Source: Desulfobulbus sp. Tol-SR
Lineage (GTDB): Bacteria > Desulfobacterota > Desulfobulbia > Desulfobulbales > Desulfocapsaceae
Direction of reading: 5' to 3'
Length of the DNA stretch: 64,000 nt
NCBI GenBank assembly: GCA_000769715.1
Contig: JROS01000028.1
Coordinates: 119,482 to 183,481 of the forward strand
Shown: positions 26,418-36,548 of the stretch, piece by piece
How positions within the stretch are numbered: position 1 is the stretch's first letter
Layout of the letters: the number at the start of each line of letters is the position of its first letter
The notes under the pieces: generated by a model
What the model saw: the letters and a program-made list of their open reading frames with translations, nothing else
Database searches by the model: none
Told to the model about the DNA's origin: nothing
Program-made: the position numbers and the translations under genes

Positions 26418-28118
26418 ATGGCTCAGCGAATTACCATTGATCCTATCACCAGGATCGAGGGTCACTTACGGATAGACGTTGAAGTTGATGGCGGAAAAGT
26501 CACCAAGGCCTGGTCTTCCGGCCAGATGTTCCGCGGCCTGGAAACGATCCTGCAAGGTCGTGACCCCCGTGATGCGTGGCTTTTCGTCCAACGAATCTGC
26601 GGTGTCTGCACCACCGTCCACGCCCTGGCCTCGGTCCGTTCGGTAGAAAACGCACTCGGCCTCGAGATCCCGCTCAACGCCCAGCTCATCCGCAACCTCG
26701 TTCAGTCCATCCATTGCCTGCACGACCATATCGTGCATTTTTACGCCCTTTCGGCGCTGGACTGGGTCGATGTCGTCTCGGCCCTCGATGCCGATCCGGT
26801 CAAGACCGCGGCCCTGGCCGACAGTCTGTCGAATTGGCCCGGTAACAGTCCCAAACGGTTTGCCGCCGTCAAGGACAAGGTCAAGGCGCTGGTCGCCAGC
26901 GGCCAGCTCGGTCCCTTCGCCAACGCCTACTGGGGTCACGCCGCCATGGCCCTGCCCCCCGAGGCCAACCTGATGGCCGTCTCTCATTATCTCGAGGCCC
27001 TCGATTACCAGCGCAAGGCGACCCAGGCCCTCGCCATCATCGGCGGCAAGAACCCGCATGTCCAGAACCTCTCCGTCGGCGGCGTCACCACCGCCATCAA
27101 TCTGGACAACGATTCGACCCTGAACATGCACCGCCTCTATCAGATCAAGAGGCTGGTCGAAGAGGTCGGCGGTTTCATCAAGAACGTCTACATGGTCGAC
27201 GTGGCTGCCGTCGGCGCCCTGTACAAGGACTGGCTGCCCTACGGCGCCGGCGTCACCAACTACATGGCGGCACCGGATATGTTCCTCGACGCCAAGGCCA
27301 CCATATCCGATCTTCCCGGCGGCACCATCATGGGCGGCGATCTCAAGTCGGTCAAGCCGATCGTCGGCCTCAATGACAGCTATTTCAAGGAGAACGTCCA
27401 GGAATCGATCGCCCGGGCATGGTATAACGGTGACTGGGCCAAACATCCATGGGAGGAGGACACCGATCCGAAATATACCGACTTCCAGGACGAGGGCCGT
27501 TACACCTGGCTCAAGGCGCCACGCTTCCAGGGCAAGCCGATGCAGGTCGGCCCCCTGGCCCAGATGCTCGTCGGCTACGCGCAGGGCCACGAAATGACCG
27601 TCAAATCCGTCGATTCCCTGCTGGCACTCGTCAGCACGGTCGCCGGCGTCAACGTCGGCCCCGAGGTCCTCCACTCCACCATCGGCCGTCACGCCGCCCG
27701 GGCGGTGCGGGCCGGGATGATGGCGGACCTGGCGCTGAAACACTGGGGACTGCTGGTCGATAACATCGGCAAGGGCGACCTCGAGATCTTCAATCCGCCG
27801 GTATTCCCCAAGGGCGAGCAGAAGGGCGTCGGCTACCACGAGGCGCCGCGCGGCATCCTGTCGCACTGGATCGTCATCCAGGACGGCAAGATCAAGAACT
27901 ACCAGTGCGTCGTCCCCTCGACCTGGAACGCCGGTCCCCGCGATGCCGAAGGTCAGCTCGGACCGTACGAGGCCTCGCTGATGGATAATCCCATCGCCGA
28001 TCCCGAACGGCCGCTCGAGGTGCTGCGCACCATCCATTCGTTCGATCCATGCATTGCCTGCGCTGTCCACATGCTGGATCCGGAAGGAAAGGAAGTGATG
28101 AAGGTCAAGGCTCTGTAA
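26418..28118 (+). CDS. [NiFe] hydrogenase large subunit
   Basis: Catalytic subunit that splits H2 (566 residues as precursor). It begins RITIDPITRIEGHLRIDVEV. The four Ni-binding cysteines are Cys61 and Cys64 in RICGVC, and Cys545 and Cys548 in the C-terminal DPCIACAVH. The 15-residue tail after His551 (MLDPEGKEVMKVKAL) is the peptide removed by the maturation protease once the metal centre is in place; a matching protease gene lies at 33634. The subunit has no signal peptide and is carried out with the Tat-tagged small subunit. GGAGG precedes the ATG at 26418. Confidence 0.95.
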   Translation: MAQRITIDPITRIEGHLRIDVEVDGGKVTKAWSSGQMFRGLETILQGRDPRDAWLFVQRICGVCTTVHALASVRSVENALGLEIPLNAQLIRNLVQSIHCLHDHIVHFYALSALDWVDVVSALDADPVKTAALADSLSNWPGNSPKRFAAVKDKVKALVASGQLGPFANAYWGHAAMALPPEANLMAVSHYLEALDYQRKATQALAIIGGKNPHVQNLSVGGVTTAINLDNDSTLNMHRLYQIKRLVEEVGGFIKNVYMVDVAAVGALYKDWLPYGAGVTNYMAAPDMFLDAKATISDLPGGTIMGGDLKSVKPIVGLNDSYFKENVQESIARAWYNGDWAKHPWEEDTDPKYTDFQDEGRYTWLKAPRFQGKPMQVGPLAQMLVGYAQGHEMTVKSVDSLLALVSTVAGVNVGPEVLHSTIGRHAARAVRAGMMADLALKHWGLLVDNIGKGDLEIFNPPVFPKGEQKGVGYHEAPRGILSHWIVIQDGKIKNYQCVVPSTWNAGPRDAEGQLGPYEASLMDNPIADPERPLEVLRTIHSFDPCIACAVHMLDPEGKEVMKVKAL

Positions 28119-28176
28119 TTGACGACTCGGATCCGCAATCTTTCTTCCCGGCAATTGCCGTATGGAGGTATGAACA

Positions 28177-28821
28177 ATGTATGAAAAACACTATTGCTGG
28201 AGCATCCTGCATCGCTTGTTCCATTGGATGTTCGCCCTCTCCATCGTCGTCCTGGTGGTGACCGGGTTCTACGTCAACACCCCGTGGACCAATACCATGC
28301 TCGAGTACAGCCAGTCCTGGCCGATGGCCTGGATGCGCTACATGCACTTCGTCGCCGGCTATGTCTTCGCCGCGGCGATCATCATCAGGCTTTTCCTCTA
28401 CATCTTCGGCAACCAGCAGGAACGGATAATGGATGTCCTGCCGGTCACCGGCCGCAATCTCAGAAACTTCTGGAAAACCCTGCTGCATTACAGCTATATC
28501 AAGGAAGCGCGTCACCACGATCGCCTCGGCCACAACGTCCTGGCCGGGCTGACCTATATCGTCACCGTGGTGGCCGCCATCGTGCAGATCATCAGCGGCT
28601 TCTACATGCTCTTTCCCGAGGCGACCTTCTGGGAGGGCTGGGGGGTGGCGTTTTTCGGCAATCAGCAATCGTCGCGCTATATCCATCACCTGCTGATGTG
28701 GTGGTTCATCATCTTCGCCATGATCCACGTTTATATGTGCATCTGGAACGATGTGAAACGTCCGGAAGGGGTTATCTCATCGATCTTCACAGGTGATAAG
28801 TTTACACACACCAAGGCATAA
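28177..28821 (+). CDS. Hydrogenase b-type cytochrome subunit
   Basis: Membrane cytochrome b that passes electrons from the hydrogenase to quinone (214 residues, usual for HyaC/HydC-like proteins). Four transmembrane helices are visible, carrying probable haem ligands His12 and His16 (SILHRLFHW), a His in the second helix (MHFVAGYVF) and His residues near the C-terminus (YIHHLLMWWF, MIHVYMCIW). Its position after the small and large subunits fits a group 1 membrane-bound uptake enzyme. The end of the gene overlaps hypF by 29 bases, implying coupled translation of structure and maturation genes. Confidence 0.92.
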   Translation: MYEKHYCWSILHRLFHWMFALSIVVLVVTGFYVNTPWTNTMLEYSQSWPMAWMRYMHFVAGYVFAAAIIIRLFLYIFGNQQERIMDVLPVTGRNLRNFWKTLLHYSYIKEARHHDRLGHNVLAGLTYIVTVVAAIVQIISGFYMLFPEATFWEGWGVAFFGNQQSSRYIHHLLMWWFIIFAMIHVYMCIWNDVKRPEGVISSIFTGDKFTHTKA

Positions 28822-31162
28822 GCCGATCGGGGTCGAAATCCTCGTCCGCGGCATCGTCCAGGGCGTAGGATTTCGACCCTTCATCTACAACATCGCCACC
28901 CGCTTCGGGATCTCGGGCACGGTCACCAACACCGGTGACGGCGTGGTCATCAGGGCCATGGCTCGAAGCGACAGGCTGGCGTTGTTTCTGGACGCCCTCG
29001 AACACCAGCCCCCGCCCCTCGCCCGCATTGTATCAATCGAACAACGACCGTTGACCGACCCCGTGGCCGACGGCTCCTTCACCATCCTCGAGAGTACCGC
29101 CGGTGCCCTCACCAACACCGCCATCCCCCCGGATATCGCCATCTGCGATGATTGCCGGCGGGAACTGCTTGACCCTGCGGACCGGCGATACCGCTACCCG
29201 TTCATCAACTGCACCAATTGCGGCCCCCGCTTCACCATCGTCGAAACGATCCCGTATGACCGCCCGAAGACCTCGATGAAGGTCTTCCCGATGTGCCCGG
29301 ACTGCCTGCAGGAGTACCGTAACCCGGCGAACCGCCGCTTTCATGCCCAGCCCAATGCCTGTCCGGTCTGCGGCCCACGCCTGCTCTGGCATGGGCGGAA
29401 CGGGGACAGGATCGAGTGCGCCGACCCCCTCCGGGAGGCGGCGGCCGCGCTGCATCAGGGAGAAATTGTTGCCCTTCGCGGCCTCGGCGGGTTTCATCTC
29501 GCCGTCGACGCCACCTCGCCGCAGGCGGTGGCTGTCCTGCGGCAACGCAAGGGCCGGCCGGACAAACCGCTGGCAGTGATGCTGCCGGATATCGAGATCG
29601 CCCAGGATCATTTTCAGATCAATGCCGCAGAGCGGCGGCTCCTGCTCTCATCGGAACACCCGATCGTCCTGCTCCGCCCTCGTCGCCGAAGTTGGCTCGC
29701 CGCCAACCTCGCCCCGGGGGTTGATGTCGTCGGGATCATGCTGCCCTATACGCCTCTCCATTTCCTGCTGTTTGCAGAAACACTCTGCCCTCCGGCCCTG
29801 GTGATGACCTCCGGCAACATCAGCGGCGCCCCGATCTGTACCGCCAACCACGATGCCATCGACCGGCTGGCGGCGATCGCCGACTATTTCCTGCTGCATG
29901 ACCGGGAGATCGTCACCCGGGTCGACGATTCGGTCTGTCGCGTCATCGCCGGCAGGACCCGCCTGCTTCGCCGGGCGCGAGGCTATGTCCCCGCCCCCCT
30001 GACCGTGCCGTGGCCGCTGCCGCCGATCCTCGGCTGCGGCGGCGGCCTGAAAAGCACCTTCTGCCTGGGACGGGATCGCTCCGTCATTCTCAGCCAGCAT
30101 ATCGGTGATCTGTTCAACCTCGAAGCGCTGACCTTCTACACCGAATCGATCCGGCATCTGCGCCAGGTCTTCGAGATATCGCCGGAGGTCGTCGCCTGCG
30201 ACCTCCACCCCGACTATCTCAGCAGCCGCTACGCCGAAGAACTGGACCTCCCCCTGTACCGCATCCAGCATCATCACGCCCATGCGGTGGCGGTGATGGC
30301 CGAGCACGGGATTGCCGACCCGGTCCTGGCGATCGTCATGGACGGCACCGGCTACGGTCCCGACGGTACGATCTGGGGCGGCGATTTCCTGCTGGCGGAT
30401 CTGACCACCGCCACCCGCCTGGGCCATTTATCTCCTTTGCCGCTGCCGGGAGGCGACCGGGCTGCTGCCGAACCCTGGCGGATGGCGATCGCTGCCCTGT
30501 ATCTGCTGTTCGGCGACGACCTGTCTTCCGCATCGGTGCTGCCCCCCGCTCTGGCTCAGATTCCGCACGCGCATCGGGAGGCGATTGGATCGATGGTCAA
30601 AAATTCCTTCAATTCGCCGTCGACCTCCTCCTGCGGCAGGCTCTTCGATGCCATCGCTTCGATCCTCGGTGTCAGACAGTATACGAGCTATGAAGGTCAG
30701 GCGGCGATGGAGCTCGAGGCCCTGGCCAGGACATCTGCCTCCAGCACCTGGAAGAATGAACTCATTGCGGCCCGATCGACATCACTCCCCCGATCTCTGG
30801 TGATGAACCATGAAAAAATGGAGATATGTTCGGAGGAATTTGTTAGAATGGCTGTCCACGCCTTGCATAAGGGCGAAAATCCCGGCAGGATCGCCTTGAA
30901 TTTTCACTTCCAGCTTATCCGCAGTATTACCGAACTCACCCTGCGTCTTATGGATCAGACCGGCATTCGCCGCATCGTCCTGGCTGGAGGCTGCATGCAG
31001 AACAGCCTGTTACTCGAAGGGCTGCTCTATGTTTTCAAGAACAGCAAAGTAGAAGTTTACACGGGGGAGACCGTGCCGATCAACGACGGCGCCATCTCTC
31101 TCGGACAGACCATAATAGGAGGGTTACGGCATGTGTCTCGCGATTCCCATGAGAGTGACTGA
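28793..31162 (+). CDS. Hydrogenase maturation carbamoyltransferase HypF
   Basis: Makes the cyanide ligands from carbamoyl phosphate, passing the group to HypE (789 residues). Domains in order: acylphosphatase-like (ILVRGIVQGVGFRPFIYN near 16-33), two zinc fingers (Cys118/121/140/143 and Cys168/171/190/193), a YrdC-like domain (about 205-390) and a Kae1-like domain with the metal-binding HHHAHAVAVMAEHG and the MDGTGYGPDG segment. The start is GTG at 28793, inside the cytochrome gene; no other start precedes the acylphosphatase domain. It overlaps hypC by 32 bases. Confidence 0.94.
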   Translation: MISLHTPRHKPIGVEILVRGIVQGVGFRPFIYNIATRFGISGTVTNTGDGVVIRAMARSDRLALFLDALEHQPPPLARIVSIEQRPLTDPVADGSFTILESTAGALTNTAIPPDIAICDDCRRELLDPADRRYRYPFINCTNCGPRFTIVETIPYDRPKTSMKVFPMCPDCLQEYRNPANRRFHAQPNACPVCGPRLLWHGRNGDRIECADPLREAAAALHQGEIVALRGLGGFHLAVDATSPQAVAVLRQRKGRPDKPLAVMLPDIEIAQDHFQINAAERRLLLSSEHPIVLLRPRRRSWLAANLAPGVDVVGIMLPYTPLHFLLFAETLCPPALVMTSGNISGAPICTANHDAIDRLAAIADYFLLHDREIVTRVDDSVCRVIAGRTRLLRRARGYVPAPLTVPWPLPPILGCGGGLKSTFCLGRDRSVILSQHIGDLFNLEALTFYTESIRHLRQVFEISPEVVACDLHPDYLSSRYAEELDLPLYRIQHHHAHAVAVMAEHGIADPVLAIVMDGTGYGPDGTIWGGDFLLADLTTATRLGHLSPLPLPGGDRAAAEPWRMAIAALYLLFGDDLSSASVLPPALAQIPHAHREAIGSMVKNSFNSPSTSSCGRLFDAIASILGVRQYTSYEGQAAMELEALARTSASSTWKNELIAARSTSLPRSLVMNHEKMEICSEEFVRMAVHALHKGENPGRIALNFHFQLIRSITELTLRLMDQTGIRRIVLAGGCMQNSLLLEGLLYVFKNSKVEVYTGETVPINDGAISLGQTIIGGLRHVSRDSHESD

Positions 31163-31394
31163 GGTTCACGGGTGCCCGGAGGATTTCACCACCAGCCAGA
31201 TCGCCATAGTCGATGCCGACGGTATCAGCCGGGAGGTCCGGCTTGATGTCGTCGATCACTGGCCGAGCGTCGGCGACTATGTCATCGTCCATGCCGGTTT
31301 CGCCATTCACTCGTTGATCGAGGCGGAGGCCCTGAAAAATCTCAGCCTGCTCAGGGAACTGGCGGCGCAGATGCCGGAAGAGCTGCTGTCGTGA
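31131..31394 (+). CDS. Hydrogenase assembly chaperone HypC
   Basis: Small chaperone (87 residues) that carries the Fe(CN)2CO unit with HypD and then binds the large-subunit precursor. The N-terminal MCLAIPMRV has the essential Cys2, which becomes the metal-binding residue after Met removal. A short beta-barrel (VGDYVIVHAGFAIHSL) and an amphipathic C-terminal helix follow. It sits inside the run hypF-hypC-hypD and starts within hypF. Confidence 0.95.
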   Translation: MCLAIPMRVTEVHGCPEDFTTSQIAIVDADGISREVRLDVVDHWPSVGDYVIVHAGFAIHSLIEAEALKNLSLLRELAAQMPEELLS

Positions 31395-31407
31395 TCCGGG
31401 GTCAGAG

Positions 31408-32496
31408 ATGAAATACTTCGATGAATACCGCGACAGCGCCATCGCCAAGGCCCTCGTCGCCGACCTGCAGAAGGTTGTCACCCGACCGATGCGGATCATG
31501 GAAGTCTGCGGCTCCCACACCATGGCGATCTTCCGCAACGGGATCAGGAGCATTCTCCCGGATGGGCTCGAACTGATCTCCGGCCCGGGCTGCCCGGTCT
31601 GCGTTACCTCGGCGTCACACATGGATGCCTTCATCGCCATGGCCGACAGGCCCGGGGTGCGGGTGGCGATATTCGGCGATCTGTTCCGGGTCCCCGGCAG
31701 CAATGGCTCATTGGCCAATGCCAGTTCGCGAGGGGCCAAGGTCGATATTGTCTATTCTCCGATGGATGCCCTGGACCTGGCCGTAAAAAATCCACAGGAT
31801 CTGGTGGTATTCCTCGGAGTCGGCTTTGAAACCACGACACCGACGATCGCCGCCACGATTCTGGCCGCCAGGAACCGGAATATCTCGAATTTCGCCGTGT
31901 TTTCAACTCAAAAAACCGTTCCTGCAGCGCTTTCCGCCCTGCTCGAAGACCCGGAACTCAAGCTCAACGGTCTGCTCTGTCCCGGCCACGTCTCGGCCAT
32001 CATCGGCGCCGGGGCCTATGTCCCGTTCGCGGAGAAACATCGGATCGCCTGCGTCATTGCCGGATTCGAAACCACCGATCTCCTCACCAGTCTGATACTG
32101 CTGGCGCAACAGATCGGAGCCGGCGAGGCGAAGGTCGAGAATGCCTACGGCCGGGTGGTCTCCTGGGACGGCAATGCCCGGGCGAAGCAGATGGTCGAGG
32201 AGATCTTCGAGCCCTGCGACACCCAATGGCGCGGACTCGGCCTCATCCCCGGCAGCGGCTTGAAGATCAGGGAAAAGTATCGGGATTTCGATGCCGAAGC
32301 GCGGCTCGATATCACCCTTGCGCCTGCCGGTGAACCAAAAGGCTGCATGTGCGGCAATATCCTCAAGGGCATCAACAATCCACGCCAATGCGCCTTGTTC
32401 GGGACCCGCTGCACCCCCGCGTCGCCAGTCGGTCCCTGTATGGTCTCCAGCGAAGGGACCTGTGCCGCCTTCCATAAATACGGGCTGGACATGTAA
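31408..32496 (+). CDS. Hydrogenase maturation factor HypD
   Basis: Iron-sulfur scaffold on which the Fe(CN)2CO group is built together with HypC (362 residues). Conserved parts are MEVCGSHTMAIFRNGIR, the central GPGCPVCVT with its redox-active Cys pair, LGVGFETTTPTIA, GLLCPGHVSAIIGA, and the cysteine-rich C-terminus (KGCMCGNIL, CALFGTRCTP, GTCAAF) that holds the [4Fe-4S] cluster. The start follows hypC by 13 bases. Confidence 0.95.
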   Translation: MKYFDEYRDSAIAKALVADLQKVVTRPMRIMEVCGSHTMAIFRNGIRSILPDGLELISGPGCPVCVTSASHMDAFIAMADRPGVRVAIFGDLFRVPGSNGSLANASSRGAKVDIVYSPMDALDLAVKNPQDLVVFLGVGFETTTPTIAATILAARNRNISNFAVFSTQKTVPAALSALLEDPELKLNGLLCPGHVSAIIGAGAYVPFAEKHRIACVIAGFETTDLLTSLILLAQQIGAGEAKVENAYGRVVSWDGNARAKQMVEEIFEPCDTQWRGLGLIPGSGLKIREKYRDFDAEARLDITLAPAGEPKGCMCGNILKGINNPRQCALFGTRCTPASPVGPCMVSSEGTCAAFHKYGLDM

Positions 32497-32589
32497 TGGC
32501 AACTTTCTGTCTCCGACCGGATGACCGGCAGACATCATCCCTGCACCTCGCCGCTTTCCTGCAGACAACCAGAATGGTAACAATCCCCG

Positions 32590-33603
32590 ATGTCCGATAA
32601 ATGCATACTTCTTGATCACGGCAGCGGCGGTCTTGCAAGCCAGGAGCTTATCAGCAGCCTCATCGTCAAACACCTGGACAACCCCACCCTCCGCGGTCTG
32701 GAGGACAGTGCGGTGCTCGACCGGCCGGCCGGCAGGATCGCCTTCACCACCGACAGCTACGTCGTCGACCCGATATTTTTCCCCGGCGGCGATATCGGCA
32801 TGCTGGCCGTCCACGGCACCATCAACGACCTGGCGATGCGCGGGGCCCAACCGCTGTGCCTCAGCCTCGGCCTCATCCTCGAGGAGGGAATGGCGCTCGA
32901 TGATCTCGAGCGGATTGTCATCTCCATCGCCGCCTGCAGCCGCGAGAGCGGTGTCCCGGTGGTGACCGGCGACACCAAGGTCGTGCCGAGAGGCAAGGGC
33001 GACAAGATTTTCATCAATACCTCGGGGATCGGGGTCGTCGCCGACGGCATCGACATCTCCTCGAAGAACGCCCGGGAAGGCGATGTGATCCTCCTCTCCG
33101 GCACCATGGGCGACCACGGCATTACCATCATGACCCGCCGGGCCGGGATCTCGATACAGGGCCGGCTCGAGAGCGACACCATGCCCCTGCACCGCCTGGT
33201 GCAGCGCCTCCTGGACGAGCTGCCGGGCGGCGTGAGAACCCTGCGCGATCCCACTCGCGGCGGCGTCGCCACCACGCTCAACGAGATAGCCGCCAACAGC
33301 CGGCTCGGGGTCGAACTGCGGGAGGAGTCCCTGCCGGTCCGCCCCCAGGTGCGAGCCGCCTGCGAACTCCTCGGGCTGGAGCCGCTCTACCTCGCCAACG
33401 AAGGCAAACTGCTGGCCGTTGTCAGTGCCGACCAGGCCGAAACCGCCTTGAGGATCATGCGGGAAACCACCGAAGGCGCCGAGGCGGCCATCATCGGCAG
33501 GATGGTGGGCGGCAAGGCCGGCCGGGTCGTCATCAACACACCGCTCGGCGGCATGCGAATGGTGACCCCGTTGCACGGCGAGCCACTGCCACGCATCTGC
33601 TAG
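32590..33603 (+). CDS. Hydrogenase maturation factor HypE
   Basis: Dehydrates the carbamoyl group received from HypF to a thiocyanate on its C-terminal cysteine (337 residues). The PurM-like ATP-binding fold is clear (LLDHGSGGLASQELI, EDSAVL, TTDSYVVDPIFFPGGDIG, GDTKVVPRGKGDKIFINTSG in part). The protein ends PRIC, placing the acceptor Cys at the last residue as in all HypE. A 93-base gap separates it from hypD. Confidence 0.95.
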   Translation: MSDKCILLDHGSGGLASQELISSLIVKHLDNPTLRGLEDSAVLDRPAGRIAFTTDSYVVDPIFFPGGDIGMLAVHGTINDLAMRGAQPLCLSLGLILEEGMALDDLERIVISIAACSRESGVPVVTGDTKVVPRGKGDKIFINTSGIGVVADGIDISSKNAREGDVILLSGTMGDHGITIMTRRAGISIQGRLESDTMPLHRLVQRLLDELPGGVRTLRDPTRGGVATTLNEIAANSRLGVELREESLPVRPQVRAACELLGLEPLYLANEGKLLAVVSADQAETALRIMRETTEGAEAAIIGRMVGGKAGRVVINTPLGGMRMVTPLHGEPLPRIC

Positions 33604-33633
33604 GCCGTAATCACCACTCAACCGTTAACGACC

Positions 33634-34167
33634 ATGAAAACTCGCGTGAAAAAAATCGGCATCTTCGGCATCGGCAACCTGATCCTCCGCGACGAGGGCT
33701 TCGGCGTCCATACCGTTCAGTACCTCGAAAACAATTATCACTTCCCGGATACCGTCGAGATCCACGATATCGGTACCGCCGGCATTTACATGTCCCCCTT
33801 TCTCGAGGAATGCGACCCGGTCCTGATCATCGACGTGGTCGATATCGCCGGAGAACCCGGTTCATTTCACTACTACACCCTCGCCGATGTCAAGGCCGGC
33901 AATTTCCAGACCCGGATGTCGCCCCACCAGCTCGGGCTGCTCGAGATTCTCGAGATCTGCAAACTGCGAGATGCCTCACCGGAGGCGGTGGAGTTCTATA
34001 CCGTCATCCCCAAGGAACTGACGGAAAGCATAGAGTTATCCGACGTTGTGGCTGGGCGGGTGGTGGAAGTCGCCGACATGATACTGGGGCGCCTGGCCGA
34101 GCTGGGTGTCGAGGTGAAGAAAAAACAGGGTCCGGCGACGGCGTATTCAGGGAACGTTACCAAATAA
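33634..34167 (+). CDS. Hydrogenase maturation protease (HyaD/HybD family)
   Basis: Nickel-dependent endopeptidase that clips the C-terminal tail of the large subunit after nickel insertion (177 residues). The family motif GIGNLILRDEGFGVH places the first Ni ligand (Glu) in DEGFG, IIDVVD supplies the Asp and MSPHQLG the His, the same trio as Glu16, Asp62 and His93 of E. coli HybD. The probable substrate is the DPCIACAVH tail of the large subunit encoded 6 kb upstream. It is the last gene of the continuous hydrogenase-hyp run before a repeat-bearing gap. Confidence 0.92.
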   Translation: MKTRVKKIGIFGIGNLILRDEGFGVHTVQYLENNYHFPDTVEIHDIGTAGIYMSPFLEECDPVLIIDVVDIAGEPGSFHYYTLADVKAGNFQTRMSPHQLGLLEILEICKLRDASPEAVEFYTVIPKELTESIELSDVVAGRVVEVADMILGRLAELGVEVKKKQGPATAYSGNVTK

Positions 34168-34252
34168 CCGCTACATAGAGCCTTTTGCGAAACAACAGGA
34201 CTGTTTAGCAGCAAATTAGACATTATATCCTGTTATTTCTGGATATTTGTTA

Positions 34253-34320
34253 TCATTTCGAGGGATGGCGAGAAATTTCGTTGTTCCTGGCAGGAGATTT
34301 CTCCCACTGGTCGAGATGAC
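34253..34320. repeat. Dispersed palindromic repeat, two opposed arms
   Basis: The first arm reads CATTTCGAGGGATGG followed by CGAGAAATTTCG; the second arm, reversed, reads GGAGATTTCTCCCACTGG then TCGAGATGACAG. These are diverged forms of the repeat seen twice at 53217-53322 (CGAGATTTCTCGCTTCG...CGAAATGACAGG). Opposed arms of this type resemble REP/BIME-like intergenic elements. Confidence 0.55.
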
Positions 34321-34389
34321 AGCGGGGAAAGATCGCGATGACAGCGGGGAAAGATCGAGAAGCCAGCGGGGGAAGATCGAGATGACAGG
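34315..34389 (+). repeat. 22-base tandem repeat, three full units plus a partial
   Basis: GATGACAGCGGGGAAAGATC and two more bases form a unit at 34315-34336, repeated at 34337-34358 and, with three changes near its start and middle, at 34359-34380; a partial unit follows to 34389. It grows out of one arm of the palindromic repeat, suggesting slippage. Confidence 0.75.
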
Positions 34390-34568
34390 ATGGGCAGACA
34401 GCCGTTTTGCACAAGGCTCCATAACCAATGATTTCATTACGACCCCTAATGCCGGTTACGACGCCCCACTTTTACGGTTACATTTACACAACGGCATATG
34501 CCCTTGCGTCAGGCTGCGATCCGCTCATCCCGGCCTGATAGAGTCCAACTTTTTGATGAGGATCTACC

Positions 34569-35348
<780 letters not shown>

Positions 35349-35420
35349 TCCTGCCCGTCCTCCCCTGCCTTCCCGCCACTTCGAATCAGTGGAGATGCAA
35401 GGCAGGGGCACTATCTCCGG

Positions 35421-36380
35421 CTACGGCAGGTCCACCTGCTCCGACGACGGGCCGCCCCCCTGTTCCTGCCGGATCCTGGCCAGCAGTTCCCGCCCGTCGT
35501 TGTCCAGAATTTCTTTTCCCAGTTCCAGACCGATCATTTCCGCCTCGCCGATTGCGCCCCGCCGCTGCATCATCACGATCTGTCTGCCGTCGAGGCTGAC
35601 CAGACCGCCGGTGAGGACGATATCCTGCTGGTCGAGTGTCGCCAGGGCGAATACCGGGATGCTGCACCCGCCCTCCAGCGTTTTCAGGAAGGCACGCTCG
35701 GCGAGGAGGCAGTTTTCGCTGTCGCCATCGTTGAGACAGGCACGGATGAATTCCCGCTTGTCAGGCGGAAGCAGGGACGATGCCTCGATGGCGATCGACC
35801 CCTGGCCGACGGGGGGGAATATCTGGGTGACCGGGAAGATCTTGATGATCATCTTGTCGTAGTCCATCCGCTTGACCCCGGCATAGGCCAGCATCAGGGC
35901 ATCACAGGCCCCTTCCCGCATCTTGCGGATGCGGGTCTGGAGGTTGCCCCGCATCTCCACCGGTTCGACATGGGGATAATAATACCGCAGCAGGGCCCGC
36001 CGTCGCACCGACGAGGTGCCGATGCGGATCTTTTTCGAGCTGTCGTCGATATCGAGCGATTGGTTGTCACTGACCAGGACATCATTGACCTGTTCCCGAC
36101 GGGTAAAGGCGATCAACGCAAACCCCTCCGGCAGTTGGGACTGCATGTCCTTGGCGCTGTGCACCGCGATATCGGTGGCACCGCTGGCCAACTGCTCCTC
36201 CAGTTCCCGGGTGAAGACCCCCTTGCTGCCGATCTTGGCGATGGAGGTATCGAGGACCTTGTCCCCCATGGTCTCCATGGCCTTGATCGTGGTTTCCATC
36301 CCCACGGCGTTGAGGGCCTCGGCCACCATCTCGGTCTGCCACATCGCCAGTTTGCTCTTTCGTGATCCAATGACTATCAT
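35421..36380 (-). CDS. Porphobilinogen deaminase (hydroxymethylbilane synthase)
   Basis: Joins four porphobilinogens into hydroxymethylbilane on the way to sirohaem, haem and B12 (319 residues). Family features are the N-terminal VIGSRKSKLAMWQTE, the catalytic region IAVHSAKDMQSQLPEG with Asp78, GTSSVRRRALL and the EGGCSIP loop in which Cys239 holds the dipyrromethane cofactor. The start is taken at the ATG at 36380, where homology begins; an A/G-rich ribosome binding site precedes it and the longer upstream frame is unsupported. It converges with hypB. Confidence 0.93.
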   Translation of the reverse strand: MIVIGSRKSKLAMWQTEMVAEALNAVGMETTIKAMETMGDKVLDTSIAKIGSKGVFTRELEEQLASGATDIAVHSAKDMQSQLPEGFALIAFTRREQVNDVLVSDNQSLDIDDSSKKIRIGTSSVRRRALLRYYYPHVEPVEMRGNLQTRIRKMREGACDALMLAYAGVKRMDYDKMIIKIFPVTQIFPPVGQGSIAIEASSLLPPDKREFIRACLNDGDSENCLLAERAFLKTLEGGCSIPVFALATLDQQDIVLTGGLVSLDGRQIVMMQRRGAIGEAEMIGLELGKEILDNDGRELLARIRQEQGGGPSSEQVDLP

Positions 36381-36548
36381 TCTTTCGTTCTTCCTTTGCA
36401 AAATTATCGTTGGTCCGTCGGCCTGCGTTAGGGCGGAGAGCCCGCATGGTCGACTGCATGTGCAGTTGACCACGATATCGCCGATCCGTCGACCGATTCG
36501 GCTCCCTGTTTGATTGCCAGAACCACCCCCGATCAGGTAACATGAAGC

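Larger units (their letters stand above)
34168..34568. other. Non-coding gap with repeats between protease gene and hypB
   Basis: About 400 bases with no supported gene. It contains an inverted pair of a dispersed repeat (about 34253-34320) and a 22-base tandem repeat (34315-34389). The last 170 bases are less repetitive and presumably hold the hypB promoter, though no clear -35/-10 was recognised. A weak sigma-54-like sequence near 34494 has the wrong spacing. Confidence 0.55.

Noticed and set aside
34315..34389. CRISPR array
   Set aside because: The 22-base units are directly joined with no spacers and no cas genes are nearby; it is a simple tandem repeat.
34489..34515. Possible sigma-54 promoter before hypB (GGCATATGCCCTTGC)
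   Set aside because: The GG and GC elements are 11 bases apart instead of 10, and the -24 box is poor.
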